Assembly (NCBI RefSeq): GCF_900116005.1
Contig: NZ_FOYI01000001.1
Span: forward strand, 496,001 to 560,000
Direction of reading: 5' to 3'
Length of the DNA stretch: 64,000 bases
From: Poseidonocella sedimentorum
GTDB lineage: Bacteria > Pseudomonadota > Alphaproteobacteria > Rhodobacterales > Rhodobacteraceae
Shown: positions 17,914 through 27,121 of the stretch, piece after piece
Position numbering within the stretch: position 1 is the first letter of the stretch
How the letters are laid out: every line of letters begins with the position of its first letter
Notes under the pieces: model-generated
The model's input: the letters and a program-made list of their open reading frames with translations, nothing else
Database searches by the model: none
Told to the model about the DNA's origin: nothing
Made by a program: the position numbers and the translations under genes

Positions 17914-20094
17914 TCACCCTTTGGGCATTCGCAACACCACGTTGCGGCCTTTCTTGACGTAGCGCAACTCGCCATCCCCGATCGCCGCGACGCGGCCCCC
18001 GTCGAGCGTGTCACCCACCTCGACCTTGACGTAGCGGCCATTGCTGAGCCGGATGAGCGCGCGGCGGTTGCTCGGAACACCGTAAACCCCGATGAGGTTG
18101 ACCTGGTTGAGGCGCAGCACGTTGTCGGTCGTGGCCTGCCGCGCGACCGAGGCGCCCGAGGGCGCGGTGGCGCGGATCGCGGCGGCGGCGCTGACTGCCG
18201 GGGCCTGGGGCGCTTGCGGCGCGGGTTGGGCGCGGGCGACCACGGCGGCAAACCCGTCGGGCCGCGCGCGGGGCTTGGGCGAGAGAGTGATGGCATGGGC
18301 CGAGGGGGGCGCATTGGCCGGCGCGTTGGCGGCGGCCTCATCCTGAAGCGAGCGGGGCCGCAGGAGGGGGCGGATCCCGGCCAGTTCCTCCCGGCTGCGC
18401 CCGCCGAACTGGGCGCGCTCGTTTTCCTCGACAAGCGTCTCGGGCCGCACAAGCGGACGCACGGCGGCAAGCAGCGCCTGTTGCAACGCGGCCGAGGTCT
18501 CTGCGCGCAGGGCCTCCTCATCAGGGCGGTCTGGCGTCGGCGGGGGGCGGCGCGGTGGCGGGCCGAGATGGACCATGATCCCGTCGGGGGTCAGGGCGCC
18601 ATCCGGGGTCGGGCGCACGCGGCCATCAGGGCCGAGATCGAACACGGTATCCGCCGGGGCGGGATCGATGAGCACGGCGGCGGGATCGTCAGCGGCGAGG
18701 CTGCCCGCATCGGGCAGGGCGATGGCATCGCCGATCACCGTGCGGGGATCGATCGCCGCGAGGTGGATGTCCGCCTGATCCGGCGCGTCGGGCGCGGCGA
18801 GCGGCGCGGGCGCGGCGGGCCAGATCCCGGTCGCGGCATAGCTGGCCTCCAACGCTTCGAGATCGATCTCGGGCGCGGCGGGGCTGTCTTCGGTGAGCTG
18901 CAACTCGTCCGGTTGGGTGGCCGGCGCGGGCGCGGCGGCCGGGTCGGCAGGGCTCTCCTCCGGGGTGGTGTCGAGCGCGGTTTCTATGATCTCCGCCGCC
19001 GGCGGGGCGGGCCAGATCCGACTCAGAAGCGGGGTGCCGGCCCCGGTAGCGAAAACGGTCGCGCCCGCAACGCCGAGGATCGCCAGAGCGGCGATCAGGA
19101 GCAACGGCGCGCGCGGCGCGCGGCGCTGTGCCGGGGCGCTCCCGCTGGGCGGACGGGCGCCGAAGATCGTTAGCCGCCGGGCCTCGTCATCGGCGTCATC
19201 CACCCGCTGCGAGCTGGTCGCCACGGGGTTGGTGAGGGCGATCGGAAGAACGGTGTCGCCCGCGCCCTCTGGCTCGGGGTCTTGCGGCGCGACTGGGTCG
19301 GCGGCGGTCCTGTCCGGGTCTGCGATACTCTCGTCGTCGACGACCAGAGCCGGACCGTCGCTAGTGCCCGTCTCGGTTGCCGAGACATCGTCTGGGTCTT
19401 CCGGTAGCGCCGTGGGCTCCTGATCCTGCTGCAGAGCCGCGCCATCCTGCGGATCGGCGTCCTCCTCCGGCGCGGAGCCGTCCCGCAAGATTTCGGGCTC
19501 ATCCGCGCCCGGTGCCTCATCCGCCGCGCTCTGTTCAGGCTCCGGCGGCTGCGGGGCCTCCAAGCCGGCTTGCGAAAGCTCTTCGAGCCCGTCCGCCGCA
19601 ACCACGGCGTCCCCGTCCTCGTCCTCGTCCGCCCGCGCCCCGCTCAACGCGCCGAAAAACGGCTCCCAATCATGGGCGTCTTCGGGCACCGCGCCGACCA
19701 CCGAGACTGGCAGGAACCCTTGCGACAGCGCGAACTCCTCCGCTTCGCGGATCGTCTGACGGGCGGTGGCGGCGACAAAGGTCTCGCCGCCGCAGGTCAG
19801 CCAGTCGAAGATCAGATCCTCCACCGGGTAGGGCGTCGCCCCTTCGAGCGCGGCGCGCACGTCCTCATGGCTGAGCGCGCCACCGTGTTGCAAGAAGCGG
19901 ATCTGCTCGGCGGGCAGGATGAGCTTGGTGGGGTAGGGCGCACTGGTCCGGGCGCGGCCACGCAAGCGCGCCAGGGTCCGGGCGAGATCGGGATCGGCCG
20001 GATCGGCCTCGCCGAGGCTGTGCCACCCGTCATCGGCGCGCTCCAGCAGCGCGATTCCCTCGAAGGACAGTATGAGAGCCAGGTCCGGTGTCAT
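17914..20094 (-). CDS. PilM/GspL-like and PilP/GspC-like fusion protein
   Basis: This 726-residue protein has three parts. Residues 1-135 look like the start of an actin-like PilM/GspL domain (KLILPAEQIRFLQ, VRAALEGATPYPVEDLIFDW, ETFVAATARQTI). Residues about 150-325 are an acidic, Pro/Ala-rich linker. One membrane helix lies at about 330-351 (APLLLIAALAILGVAGATVF). After a second disordered Pro/Ala-rich stretch, residues about 670-726 form a PilP/GspC-HR-like domain (LIRLSNGRYVKVEVGDTLDG, ending VVLRMPKG). The start at 20094 is chosen because the conserved fold begins there; the frame extends upstream without homology. Such domains normally sit on separate proteins of type IV pilus or type II secretion platforms. 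No other pilus gene is near. Function is inference. Confidence 0.7.
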   Translation of the reverse strand: MTPDLALILSFEGIALLERADDGWHSLGEADPADPDLARTLARLRGRARTSAPYPTKLILPAEQIRFLQHGGALSHEDVRAALEGATPYPVEDLIFDWLTCGGETFVAATARQTIREAEEFALSQGFLPVSVVGAVPEDAHDWEPFFGALSGARADEDEDGDAVVAADGLEELSQAGLEAPQPPEPEQSAADEAPGADEPEILRDGSAPEEDADPQDGAALQQDQEPTALPEDPDDVSATETGTSDGPALVVDDESIADPDRTAADPVAPQDPEPEGAGDTVLPIALTNPVATSSQRVDDADDEARRLTIFGARPPSGSAPAQRRAPRAPLLLIAALAILGVAGATVFATGAGTPLLSRIWPAPPAAEIIETALDTTPEESPADPAAAPAPATQPDELQLTEDSPAAPEIDLEALEASYAATGIWPAAPAPLAAPDAPDQADIHLAAIDPRTVIGDAIALPDAGSLAADDPAAVLIDPAPADTVFDLGPDGRVRPTPDGALTPDGIMVHLGPPPRRPPPTPDRPDEEALRAETSAALQQALLAAVRPLVRPETLVEENERAQFGGRSREELAGIRPLLRPRSLQDEAAANAPANAPPSAHAITLSPKPRARPDGFAAVVARAQPAPQAPQAPAVSAAAAIRATAPSGASVARQATTDNVLRLNQVNLIGVYGVPSNRRALIRLSNGRYVKVEVGDTLDGGRVAAIGDGELRYVKKGRNVVLRMPKG

Positions 20095-20269
20095 GTCTTG
20101 CGGTTTATCAGAGGCGCGCGGGTGACGCGCAGTTTTTGGCGGGCAGGAAGAACTTACAGCAGCTTCCCGCCTAGGAAAAGGAAAACAGCGGACCGTCTCT
20201 TGGCGCGGGCGCGGGGGGCGCCCATGTTGCAGGCGTAACGAAGCTGTTCGGGCATAAGGGAGACCCCGC

Positions 20270-21010
20270 ATGAAACACCGTTTGACACTTGGGGCGGCTG
20301 TGATGTCCGCCGGGCTGGGCGCGTTGATGGCCGTCTCGGCGTTGAGCCCGGCTCTGGCCGAGGCCGCGGGGCGCATCGCGGTTGCGGGGCAGGGCGAGGT
20401 CTTTGCCGAGCCGGACATGGCCACGGTGCGGCTCGGGGTGACACAGCGGGCGGAGAGCGCGGCGGGCGCGATGGGCGACGTGAGCACGGCGGTCGATGCG
20501 CTGCTCTCCCGGCTGGAGGCGCGCGGCGTCGCGGCCCGCGACATCCAGACCAGCGATCTGTCGCTCCACCCGATCTATGAGCGGCGCGATGGGCCGGCGC
20601 AGCAGAGCCCGGCGATCATCGGCTACCAGGCCGCCAACCGGTTGACCGTCCGGGTGCGGGATCTGCCGCAGCTCGGGGCGCTTCTGGGCGAGATGCTGGA
20701 TGACGGGGCCAACGAGTTTCAGGGCGTGACCTTCGGCATCGCCGAGCCGGGGGGGCTGATCGATGAGGCGCGCCGCGCGGCGGTGGCCGATGCGCGGGCG
20801 CGGGCCGAGCTCTATGCCGAGGCGGCGGGCGTGTCGCTGGGCGCGTTGCTGGAGCTTGCCGAAGGCGGCGTCGCCGCGCCGCAGCCGGTGATGCGCGAGA
20901 TGGCCGCGATGCGGGCCGATTCCATGCCCATCGCGGAGGGCGAGCTCTCGCTCTCGGCGGAGGTCAGCATGGTCTTTGCGATCGGCGAGGACGAGCCGGC
21001 GGGCGAGTAG
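20270..21010 (+). CDS. SIMPL (DUF541) periplasmic protein
   Basis: This 246-residue protein has a signal peptide ending near ALAEA and then a SIMPL domain: GRIAVAGQGEVFAEPDMATV, later VDALLSRLEARGVAARDIQT and IIGYQAANRLTVRVRDL. Family members are periplasmic or outer-membrane-associated and have been linked to oxidative stress and envelope integrity. An AAGGGAG ribosome-binding site precedes the ATG. It is divergent from the PilM/PilP-like gene over 175 bases. Confidence 0.88.
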   Translation: MKHRLTLGAAVMSAGLGALMAVSALSPALAEAAGRIAVAGQGEVFAEPDMATVRLGVTQRAESAAGAMGDVSTAVDALLSRLEARGVAARDIQTSDLSLHPIYERRDGPAQQSPAIIGYQAANRLTVRVRDLPQLGALLGEMLDDGANEFQGVTFGIAEPGGLIDEARRAAVADARARAELYAEAAGVSLGALLELAEGGVAAPQPVMREMAAMRADSMPIAEGELSLSAEVSMVFAIGEDEPAGE

Positions 21011-21036
21011 CCCACCGGCCCCATGTTCAGCCGAGA

Positions 21037-22329
21037 TCAGGCGCTCGCCTTGGCCAGTGCCTGATCGAGATCGGCGATGAGGTCCTCGGCGTCCTCAAGC
21101 CCCACGGAGAACCGCACCACATCGGGCCCGGCGCCGGCCGCGACCTGCTGCTCCTCGGTGAGCTGGCGGTGGGTGGTCGAGGCGGAGTGGATCACAAGGC
21201 TCCGCGAATCGCCGAGATTGGCCACGTGGCTGAAGAGGTCCAGACTGTCGACCAGCTTGACGCAGGCGTCGTAGCCGTCCTTGAGCCGGATGGTGAAGAG
21301 GCTGCTGGCGCCCTTGGGGCAGATCCGCGCGACGCGGTCGTGATAGGGCGAGCTGCCCAAGCCGGCATAGGTGACCTCGGCCACGGCGGGGTGGGTCTGG
21401 AGCCAGGTCGCGAGGCGCATCGCATTCTCGCAATGGCGCTGCATCCGGAGCGACAGCGTCTCGATCCCCAGCAAGGTGTAATGCGCCGCCTGTGGGTTGA
21501 GCGTCATGCCCAGATCGCGCAGGCCGATGGCGATGCCGTGGAAGGTGAAGGCCATGGGGCCGAAGGTCTCGTGGAAGGTGAGCCCGTGATAGGCCGGCTC
21601 GGGCGCGGAAAGCGAGGGGAACTTGTCCGACGCCGACCAGTCGAACTTGCCGCTGTCGACCACGCAGCCGCCCGTCACCGTGCCGTTGCCGGTGAGGAAC
21701 TTTGTGAGCGAATGCACCACCAGCGTCGCGCCGTGCTCGATTGGCCGGCAGAGGTAGGGCGAGGCGGTGGTGTTGTCGACGATGAGCGGCAGCCCGGCGG
21801 CGTCTGCGATCTTGGCGATCGCGTCGAGATCGGTGATGTAGCCGCCGGGGTTGGCGATCGACTCGCAGAAGATCGCGCGGGTGTCGTCATCGATGGCGGC
21901 CTCGACGGCGCCGAGGTCGTCGAAATCCACGAAGCTCGCCGACCAGCCGAAGCGCTTGATCGTCTGGCTGAACTGGGTGATCGAGCCGCCGTAGAGCCGG
22001 GTCGAGACGACCACGTTCTTGCCCGGGCCCATCAGCGGGAAAAGCGCCATGATCTGCGCGGCGTGGCCCGAGGAGCAGCAGACCGCGCCGACCCCACCCT
22101 CCAGCGTTGCCACGCGCTCTTGCAGCACGGCGACGGTGGGGTTGGTCAGGCGCGAATAGATGTAGCCGACTTCCTGAAGGTTGAAGAGCTTTGCGGCATG
22201 GTCGGCATCGCGAAACACGAAGGCGGTGGTCTGGTAGATCGGCGTCTGGCGGGCGCCGGTGGCCGGGTCGGGCGCGCTGCCTGCGTGGATCTGCAGGGTG
22301 TCGAAGCCGAGTTTTGAAGCGTCGCTCAT
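21037..22329 (-). CDS. metY: O-acetylhomoserine aminocarboxypropyltransferase
   Basis: This 430-residue PLP enzyme of the Cys/Met metabolism family converts O-acetylhomoserine and sulfide to homocysteine in methionine synthesis. It begins with GFDTLQIHAG, has the YSRLTNPTV motif, CCSSGHAAQ for the cofactor phosphate region, VDNTTASPYLCRP, and the PLP-binding Lys in VVHSLTKFLTGNG at about K210. Length and start match the family, and a GAGGAGG ribosome-binding site precedes the ATG. It is convergent with the SIMPL gene. Confidence 0.93.
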   Translation of the reverse strand: MSDASKLGFDTLQIHAGSAPDPATGARQTPIYQTTAFVFRDADHAAKLFNLQEVGYIYSRLTNPTVAVLQERVATLEGGVGAVCCSSGHAAQIMALFPLMGPGKNVVVSTRLYGGSITQFSQTIKRFGWSASFVDFDDLGAVEAAIDDDTRAIFCESIANPGGYITDLDAIAKIADAAGLPLIVDNTTASPYLCRPIEHGATLVVHSLTKFLTGNGTVTGGCVVDSGKFDWSASDKFPSLSAPEPAYHGLTFHETFGPMAFTFHGIAIGLRDLGMTLNPQAAHYTLLGIETLSLRMQRHCENAMRLATWLQTHPAVAEVTYAGLGSSPYHDRVARICPKGASSLFTIRLKDGYDACVKLVDSLDLFSHVANLGDSRSLVIHSASTTHRQLTEEQQVAAGAGPDVVRFSVGLEDAEDLIADLDQALAKASA

Positions 22330-22507
22330 CGTGAATTCCTCCTCGTTCTTTTCCGATGTTGGCGGGAGCTTAGCCGAGCGGGGCGAGGGGGGGAAGCGAC
22401 AGTGGACGCGGGGTATGGATTCCCGGAATTTCAGGATTGCGCGCGTCCGTGTTACCTTGGGTCAATTAACCAAGACGTTTTGATTGCGAAATTCAGGGAG
22501 ACCCCCG

Positions 22508-23401
22508 ATGTATTCGATCCGAGATCTCGCCGATGGCGATTTCCTTTATCTCGATGGTGGCCGCGTGGAACACATGGCCTCGCCCCATAACTCCGGCAAT
22601 TTCCGGCGAAAACCACGGTTTCTGGTGATGCACTATACCGCCGGCAGCTCGGGGCGCAGCTCGGCCTCGTGGTTCACCAACCCGGCCGCCAAGGCCTCGG
22701 CGCATCTGACCATCGAGCGCGATGGCTCGGTGATCCAGTCCGTCCCGTTTACCAAACGCGCCTGGCATGCTGGCCGGAGCGCCTGGCGCGCGCGGGACGG
22801 CGCGCGCATCGACGGGCTCAACCACCATTCCATCGGGATCGAGCTGGCCAACGCGGGCGCCTGCGTGCGCACCGCGAGCGGGGCCTGGACCAACCCGCTC
22901 GGCGTCCGGGTCAGCCCCGACAATATCGCCGAGGCGCGGCACAAGAACGGCGCGGTCTGGCTGCATGGCTCGGGCAATGTCAGCAACCCGGGCTGGGAGA
23001 TCTACCCGCGCGATCAGCTCGTCGCGGCCATCGAGATCGCCAAGCTGCTGATCGAGCAGTACGATCTGGAAGATGTCATCGGCCATGACGACATCTCGCC
23101 CGGCCGCAAGACCGATCCCGGTCCGCTCTTCGACATGAACAGCTTTCGCGGCACCGTGTTCGGCCGCGGCGAGGACGGGGATCTTCTGTGGGAGGTGCGC
23201 GCTGGCACGCCCGGCGGCCTTGCGATCCGCACCGGGCCGGGCAAGGCCAACGCCAAGGCGCGCGAGGAAAACCTCGCCGTCGGCACCAAGGTCCAGTTCA
23301 ACGAGGCCGAGGGGCGCTGGTGGTTCGTGACCGTGCTCGATGCGGATGGCGGGGCCGAGCTCGATGGCTGGGTCTATTCGGGCTACCTCGTCGCGGTCTG
23401 A
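22508..23401 (+). CDS. N-acetylmuramoyl-L-alanine amidase with SH3 domain
   Basis: This 297-residue Amidase_2 (AmpD-like) protein should cleave the amide between MurNAc and the peptide stem. Zinc-ligand candidates are the His in LVMHYTAG, a second in HLTIERDG or WHAG, and the C-terminal IGHDDISPGRKTDPGP segment. Residues about 225-297 form an SH3b-like wall-targeting domain (GLAIRTGPGKANAKA, ending WVYSGYLVAV). No signal peptide is visible, so it may act on recycled muropeptides or be released by another route. The ATG at 22508 is preceded by AGGGAG. Confidence 0.88.
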   Translation: MYSIRDLADGDFLYLDGGRVEHMASPHNSGNFRRKPRFLVMHYTAGSSGRSSASWFTNPAAKASAHLTIERDGSVIQSVPFTKRAWHAGRSAWRARDGARIDGLNHHSIGIELANAGACVRTASGAWTNPLGVRVSPDNIAEARHKNGAVWLHGSGNVSNPGWEIYPRDQLVAAIEIAKLLIEQYDLEDVIGHDDISPGRKTDPGPLFDMNSFRGTVFGRGEDGDLLWEVRAGTPGGLAIRTGPGKANAKAREENLAVGTKVQFNEAEGRWWFVTVLDADGGAELDGWVYSGYLVAV

Positions 23402-23411
23402 TCCCGCGGGC

Positions 23412-24395
23412 TCAGCGCATCCAGAACCCTTCCCGGCGCAGGCGGTTGCGGATCGCCTGTTCCTTGCGCGGCAGGGCGTCGCGGTCAAAAAGCGCGCGCG
23501 CCTTGCGGCCCCGGCCCTGATAGACCATCCGTTTCATCGGCTCCCAGCCCTTGAGCACCTTCTTGATCCGGTTGGGCGCGGCCACCTCTTCGAGCACCTC
23601 CACCACCCGATCCGCCTCGCGCGCATAAAGCAGGGGGAGCATCCGGTAATGACAGGTGCTGCGCCCGTCGATCCACCCCTCGGGCAGGGCCGCGCGCCCG
23701 CCGCCAAGCCCGTGGATCACGAGCGGCAGGGCGATCTGGTCGAGCCAGGGATCGAGCGACTGGCAGGCCAGTTCCTCGGGCGGATCGTCCCGGATGCTGC
23801 GCGCGTAGTCGAGAAACCGCGCGCCGAACTCCTGCGGGCAGCGGCCATAAAAAACGCCGGCGTTGAAGTAGAGGTAGCGCCGCCAATGCTCATCGGGTTG
23901 GGAGAGGTCGAGCGAGCTTTCGAAATCGAGCCCGAACCGCTCATAGAGCGCGCGCCAGATCTCCGCGTAGCCGGGCCCGTAGAGCGCGGGCTGGGGCCAT
24001 GTCCCCTCGACGCGCAGCGAGGCGGAGGGGCGACCGAAATCGAAAGGGATATCGGCAAGCTCATCGAGGATGAGCGTGTCGCTGTCGAAAAAGACGAAGG
24101 GCGCGCGCGCGGGCAGTGCGCCGAGCGCCTCGATCTTGTTGCCCTGCGGATAGCTCGCGCCGAAGACGTGGGCATCGAACCCGGTGATCTCGCCCCCCAG
24201 CCGGGTCAGCAGCGCGCTGACCTCCGGGTCCGACAGGCCCGGATCCTTCGGCCAGAGCGGGCCGGCGCGCGGCACGGCGACGATCAGCCGGCCGGTGAAC
24301 CCGGGGCTGCGCGCGCGCAAGGAGGCCGCAAAGAGCGCGGCTTCGTATTGCAACCGCCCCGCCTGGGCGACGATGAGGATGTTGAACGCGGCCAT
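23412..24395 (-). CDS. Glycosyltransferase-like protein with DxD motif
   Basis: This 327-residue cytoplasmic protein starts with a Rossmann-like strand (FNILIVAQAGRLQYEAALFA), contains FVFFDSDTLILDEL at about 127-140, which looks like the DxD metal/nucleotide-sugar site of GT-A glycosyltransferases, and a later YFNAGVFYG motif typical of family-8-like enzymes. The acceptor is unknown. An upstream in-frame GTG would add a 19-residue N-terminus built on a tandem repeat; the ATG at 24395, with GAGGGG before it, is preferred. Confidence 0.7.
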   Translation of the reverse strand: MAAFNILIVAQAGRLQYEAALFAASLRARSPGFTGRLIVAVPRAGPLWPKDPGLSDPEVSALLTRLGGEITGFDAHVFGASYPQGNKIEALGALPARAPFVFFDSDTLILDELADIPFDFGRPSASLRVEGTWPQPALYGPGYAEIWRALYERFGLDFESSLDLSQPDEHWRRYLYFNAGVFYGRCPQEFGARFLDYARSIRDDPPEELACQSLDPWLDQIALPLVIHGLGGGRAALPEGWIDGRSTCHYRMLPLLYAREADRVVEVLEEVAAPNRIKKVLKGWEPMKRMVYQGRGRKARALFDRDALPRKEQAIRNRLRREGFWMR

Positions 24396-24410
24396 GGCCC
24401 CTCGGTTTTC

Positions 24411-24440
24411 TGTCCTGTCTTGTTCTGTCCTGTCTTGTTC
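24411..24440. repeat. Two tandem copies of a 15-base repeat
   Basis: TGTCCTGTCTTGTTC occurs at 24411-24425 and again at 24426-24440 without change. It lies just upstream of the glycosyltransferase-like start and could vary in copy number. Confidence 0.85.
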
Positions 24441-24509
24441 TGGCCGGGCCACGCTAGAAGGCGCGGCAGCTGAGGGGAAGAGGGGCGAGGGGACGCGGGG
24501 GCAAAACTG

Positions 24510-25178
24510 CTACGCCGCGAAGGATATCCACCCCTTGAAAGTCAGCGCCGCGTAGAAAAGCGCGACCCGCTCAAACCCGGCGCGTTGCAGCAGGGCCTCG
24601 TCTTCCGACGGCGACAGCGCGGGCAACTTATCCTTCATGCTCGCGATCCCGGCTCTTGTCCGGGCCGCATCCGCCCCGCGCGCGATCTGAAAATCCGCGT
24701 AGCGGTCCAGCCACCGGTCCTCATCGCCTGTGGGAAAGCTGTGATGGACAACCACCAAAGGCGCGCCGGTGCGCAGACGGCGGCGCAGCTCCCGCAGAGT
24801 TCGCAGCCGCTCTTCGCGTTCCAGAAAATGCAGCACCAGCAGGCAGGTCGCCCCGTCAAACGGTCCGGCCGGGGCGTCATCGATGTAGCCATGGGTGAAG
24901 CTGATGCGGTCGAGATCGCCGCCCAGTGTTTCAGTTGCCTGGGCGATCATGTCGGCCGACGGGTCCACCGCGGCAAAGGTCCAGCCCGGATGGTGCTCTC
25001 GCAATGCCTGAAGCTCCATGCCGCCGCCCGCGCCGAGGGCCAGGACGCTGCCGCTCTCGGCCATGGTCTCTGCCAGAAGCAGCCCGACGATCCGGTGCAG
25101 ATCGTTCAACCCCGGCACCTGCCGCTCCACCCGCGCCCGATACCCGTTTGCCGTGAAGTGATTGGCCTTCGATGACAT
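24510..25178 (-). CDS. Class I SAM-dependent methyltransferase
   Basis: This 222-residue enzyme carries motif I SVLALGAGGGMELQAL at about 43-58, an acidic ribose-binding residue in FAAVDPSADM, and a motif IV region GATCLLVLHFLE. The N-terminal FTANGYRARVERQVPGLNDL resembles small-molecule methyltransferases of the Methyltransf_12/25 type. The substrate is unknown. It probably shares a minus-strand unit with the glycosyltransferase-like gene 114 bases downstream. Confidence 0.85.
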   Translation of the reverse strand: MSSKANHFTANGYRARVERQVPGLNDLHRIVGLLLAETMAESGSVLALGAGGGMELQALREHHPGWTFAAVDPSADMIAQATETLGGDLDRISFTHGYIDDAPAGPFDGATCLLVLHFLEREERLRTLRELRRRLRTGAPLVVVHHSFPTGDEDRWLDRYADFQIARGADAARTRAGIASMKDKLPALSPSEDEALLQRAGFERVALFYAALTFKGWISFAA

Positions 25179-25260
25179 CGGTCCCGCCCCTGTTCTCAGA
25201 CGCCGATTGTGGCCGCGACGCGGCGCGCGCGCAAGACGGGGGCGATACGGCCGGACGGCC

Positions 25261-25280
25261 CTTTCGATTTTACACGAAAG
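25261..25280. promoter_or_regulatory. Inverted repeat upstream of the arabinonate dehydratase gene
   Basis: CTTTCG and CGAAAG form a perfect inverted repeat separated by 8 bases (20 bases in total), 99 bases before the dehydratase start. The AT-rich spacer in a GC-rich region fits an operator. The regulator is not known. Confidence 0.45.
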
Positions 25281-25378
25281 CCCACCTGCGCTATCGCAAG
25301 GGGGACAGACGTCACAGGCGCCGCACCCGGCCCGCGGCGCCTCAGCCCACGCCCGCTCACGTTGTCAAAGGAGATCCG

Positions 25379-27121
25379 ATGACGTTCACGCCCGCCCCAT
25401 GGCCCCGCAAGCTGCGTTCGCAGGAATGGTATGGCGGCGCCAGCCGCGACACGATCTATCACCGGGGCTGGCTCAAGAATCAGGGCTATCCCGACGATCT
25501 GTTCGACGGGCGCCCGATCATCGGCATCCTCAACACCTGGTCGGACCTCACGCCCTGCAACGGGCATTTGCGGGATCTGGCCGAAAAGGTGAAGGCCGGT
25601 GTCTGGGAGGCGGGGGGCTTCCCGGTGGAGGTTCCGGTGTTTTCGGCCTCCGAGAGCACCTTCCGCCCCACGGCGATGATGTTCCGCAACCTCGCGGCGC
25701 TGGCGACCGAGGAGACCATCCGCGGCCAGCCGATGGACGGCTGCGTGCTGCTGGTGGGCTGCGACAAGACCACGCCCTCGCTGATGATGGCCGCGGCGTC
25801 CTGCGATCTGCCCTCCATCGTGGTGAGCGGCGGGCCGATGCTCAACGGCTATTTTCAGGGCGAGCGCGTCGGCTCGGGCACGCATCTGTGGAAGTTCTCC
25901 GAAGCGGTGAAGGCCGGCGAGATGACGCAGGAGGAATTCCTCGAAGCGGAGTCCTCGATGTCGCGCAGCGCGGGCGCCTGCAACACCATGGGAACCGCCT
26001 CGACAATGGCGAGCATGGCCGAAGCGCTCGGGATGGCGCTTTCGGGCAATGCGGCGATCCCGGCGGTCGACAGCCGTCGCCGCGCGATGGCGCAACTCAC
26101 CGGCCGGCGCATCGTGCAGATGGTGAAGGACGACCTGAAACCCTCTGATATCCTGACGAAAAAAGCCTTCGAGAACGCGATCCGCACCAACGCGGCCATT
26201 GGCGGCTCGACCAATGCCGTGATCCACCTTCTGGCGCTCGCGGGCCGGGTCGGCACCGATCTTACGCTGGAGGATTGGGACCGTTGCGGGCGCGATGTGC
26301 CGACGATCGTCAACCTCATGCCCTCGGGCGAATACCTCATGGAAGAGTTCTTCTATGCGGGCGGCTTGCCGGTCGTGTTGCGCCAGCTGGGCGAAGCGGG
26401 GCTCTTGCACCGCGACGCGCTGACCGTCTCCGGCGGGCCCGTGTGGGACGAGGTCAAAGCCGTGCGCAACCACAACGCCGATGTGATCCGCCCCGCCGAA
26501 AAGGCGCTGACCCAGTCGGGCGGCATCGCGGTCTTGCGCGGCAATCTCGCGCCGGACGGGGCGGTGCTCAAGCCCTCGGCCGCGAGCGAGCATCTGCTGA
26601 CCCACCGGGGCCGGGCAGTCGTCTTTGAGGACATCGACGACTACAAGGCCAAGATCAACGACGAGGCGCTCGACATCGACGAGACCTGTATCATGGTGCT
26701 CAAGAACTGCGGGCCGCGCGGCTATCCGGGCATGGCCGAGGTGGGCAACATGGGCCTGCCGCCCAAGGTGTTGCGTAAGGGGATCACCGACATGGTGCGT
26801 ATCTCCGACGCGCGCATGTCGGGCACGGCCTATGGCACGGTGGTGCTGCACAGCTCGCCCGAAGCGGCGGCGGGCGGGCCGCTCGCGGTGGTGCGCGATG
26901 GCGACATGATCGCGCTCGACGTGCCGAACCGGACGCTGCACCTTGAGGTCTCGGACGAGGAACTCGCCGCGCGGCTGGCGGCCTGGGAGCCGCGCCACGA
27001 GGTGGCGAGCTCGGGCTATCTCATGCTGCACCAGTCCCATGTTCAGGGCGCCGATACGGGCGCGGATCTCGACTTCCTGCGCGGCTGTCGCGGCGCGCCG
27101 GTGGGCAAGGATTCCCACTGA
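25379..27121 (+). CDS. L-arabinonate dehydratase (IlvD/Edd family)
   Basis: This 580-residue enzyme removes water from L-arabinonate to give 2-keto-3-deoxy-L-arabinonate in non-phosphorylative arabinose catabolism. It is very close, as I remember the sequence, to the characterised Rhizobium L-arabinonate dehydratase, including KLRSQEWYGG near the start and a terminal GADLDFLRGCRG. Iron-sulfur ligands are expected at C60 (TPCNGHL), C128 (GCDKTTPS) and C201 (ACNTMGTAS), and K129 is the Mg-site Lys. The ATG at 25379 follows AAAGGAGATCCG and matches the family start. Its stop overlaps the next gene by one base. Confidence 0.9.
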   Translation: MTFTPAPWPRKLRSQEWYGGASRDTIYHRGWLKNQGYPDDLFDGRPIIGILNTWSDLTPCNGHLRDLAEKVKAGVWEAGGFPVEVPVFSASESTFRPTAMMFRNLAALATEETIRGQPMDGCVLLVGCDKTTPSLMMAAASCDLPSIVVSGGPMLNGYFQGERVGSGTHLWKFSEAVKAGEMTQEEFLEAESSMSRSAGACNTMGTASTMASMAEALGMALSGNAAIPAVDSRRRAMAQLTGRRIVQMVKDDLKPSDILTKKAFENAIRTNAAIGGSTNAVIHLLALAGRVGTDLTLEDWDRCGRDVPTIVNLMPSGEYLMEEFFYAGGLPVVLRQLGEAGLLHRDALTVSGGPVWDEVKAVRNHNADVIRPAEKALTQSGGIAVLRGNLAPDGAVLKPSAASEHLLTHRGRAVVFEDIDDYKAKINDEALDIDETCIMVLKNCGPRGYPGMAEVGNMGLPPKVLRKGITDMVRISDARMSGTAYGTVVLHSSPEAAAGGPLAVVRDGDMIALDVPNRTLHLEVSDEELAARLAAWEPRHEVASSGYLMLHQSHVQGADTGADLDFLRGCRGAPVGKDSH

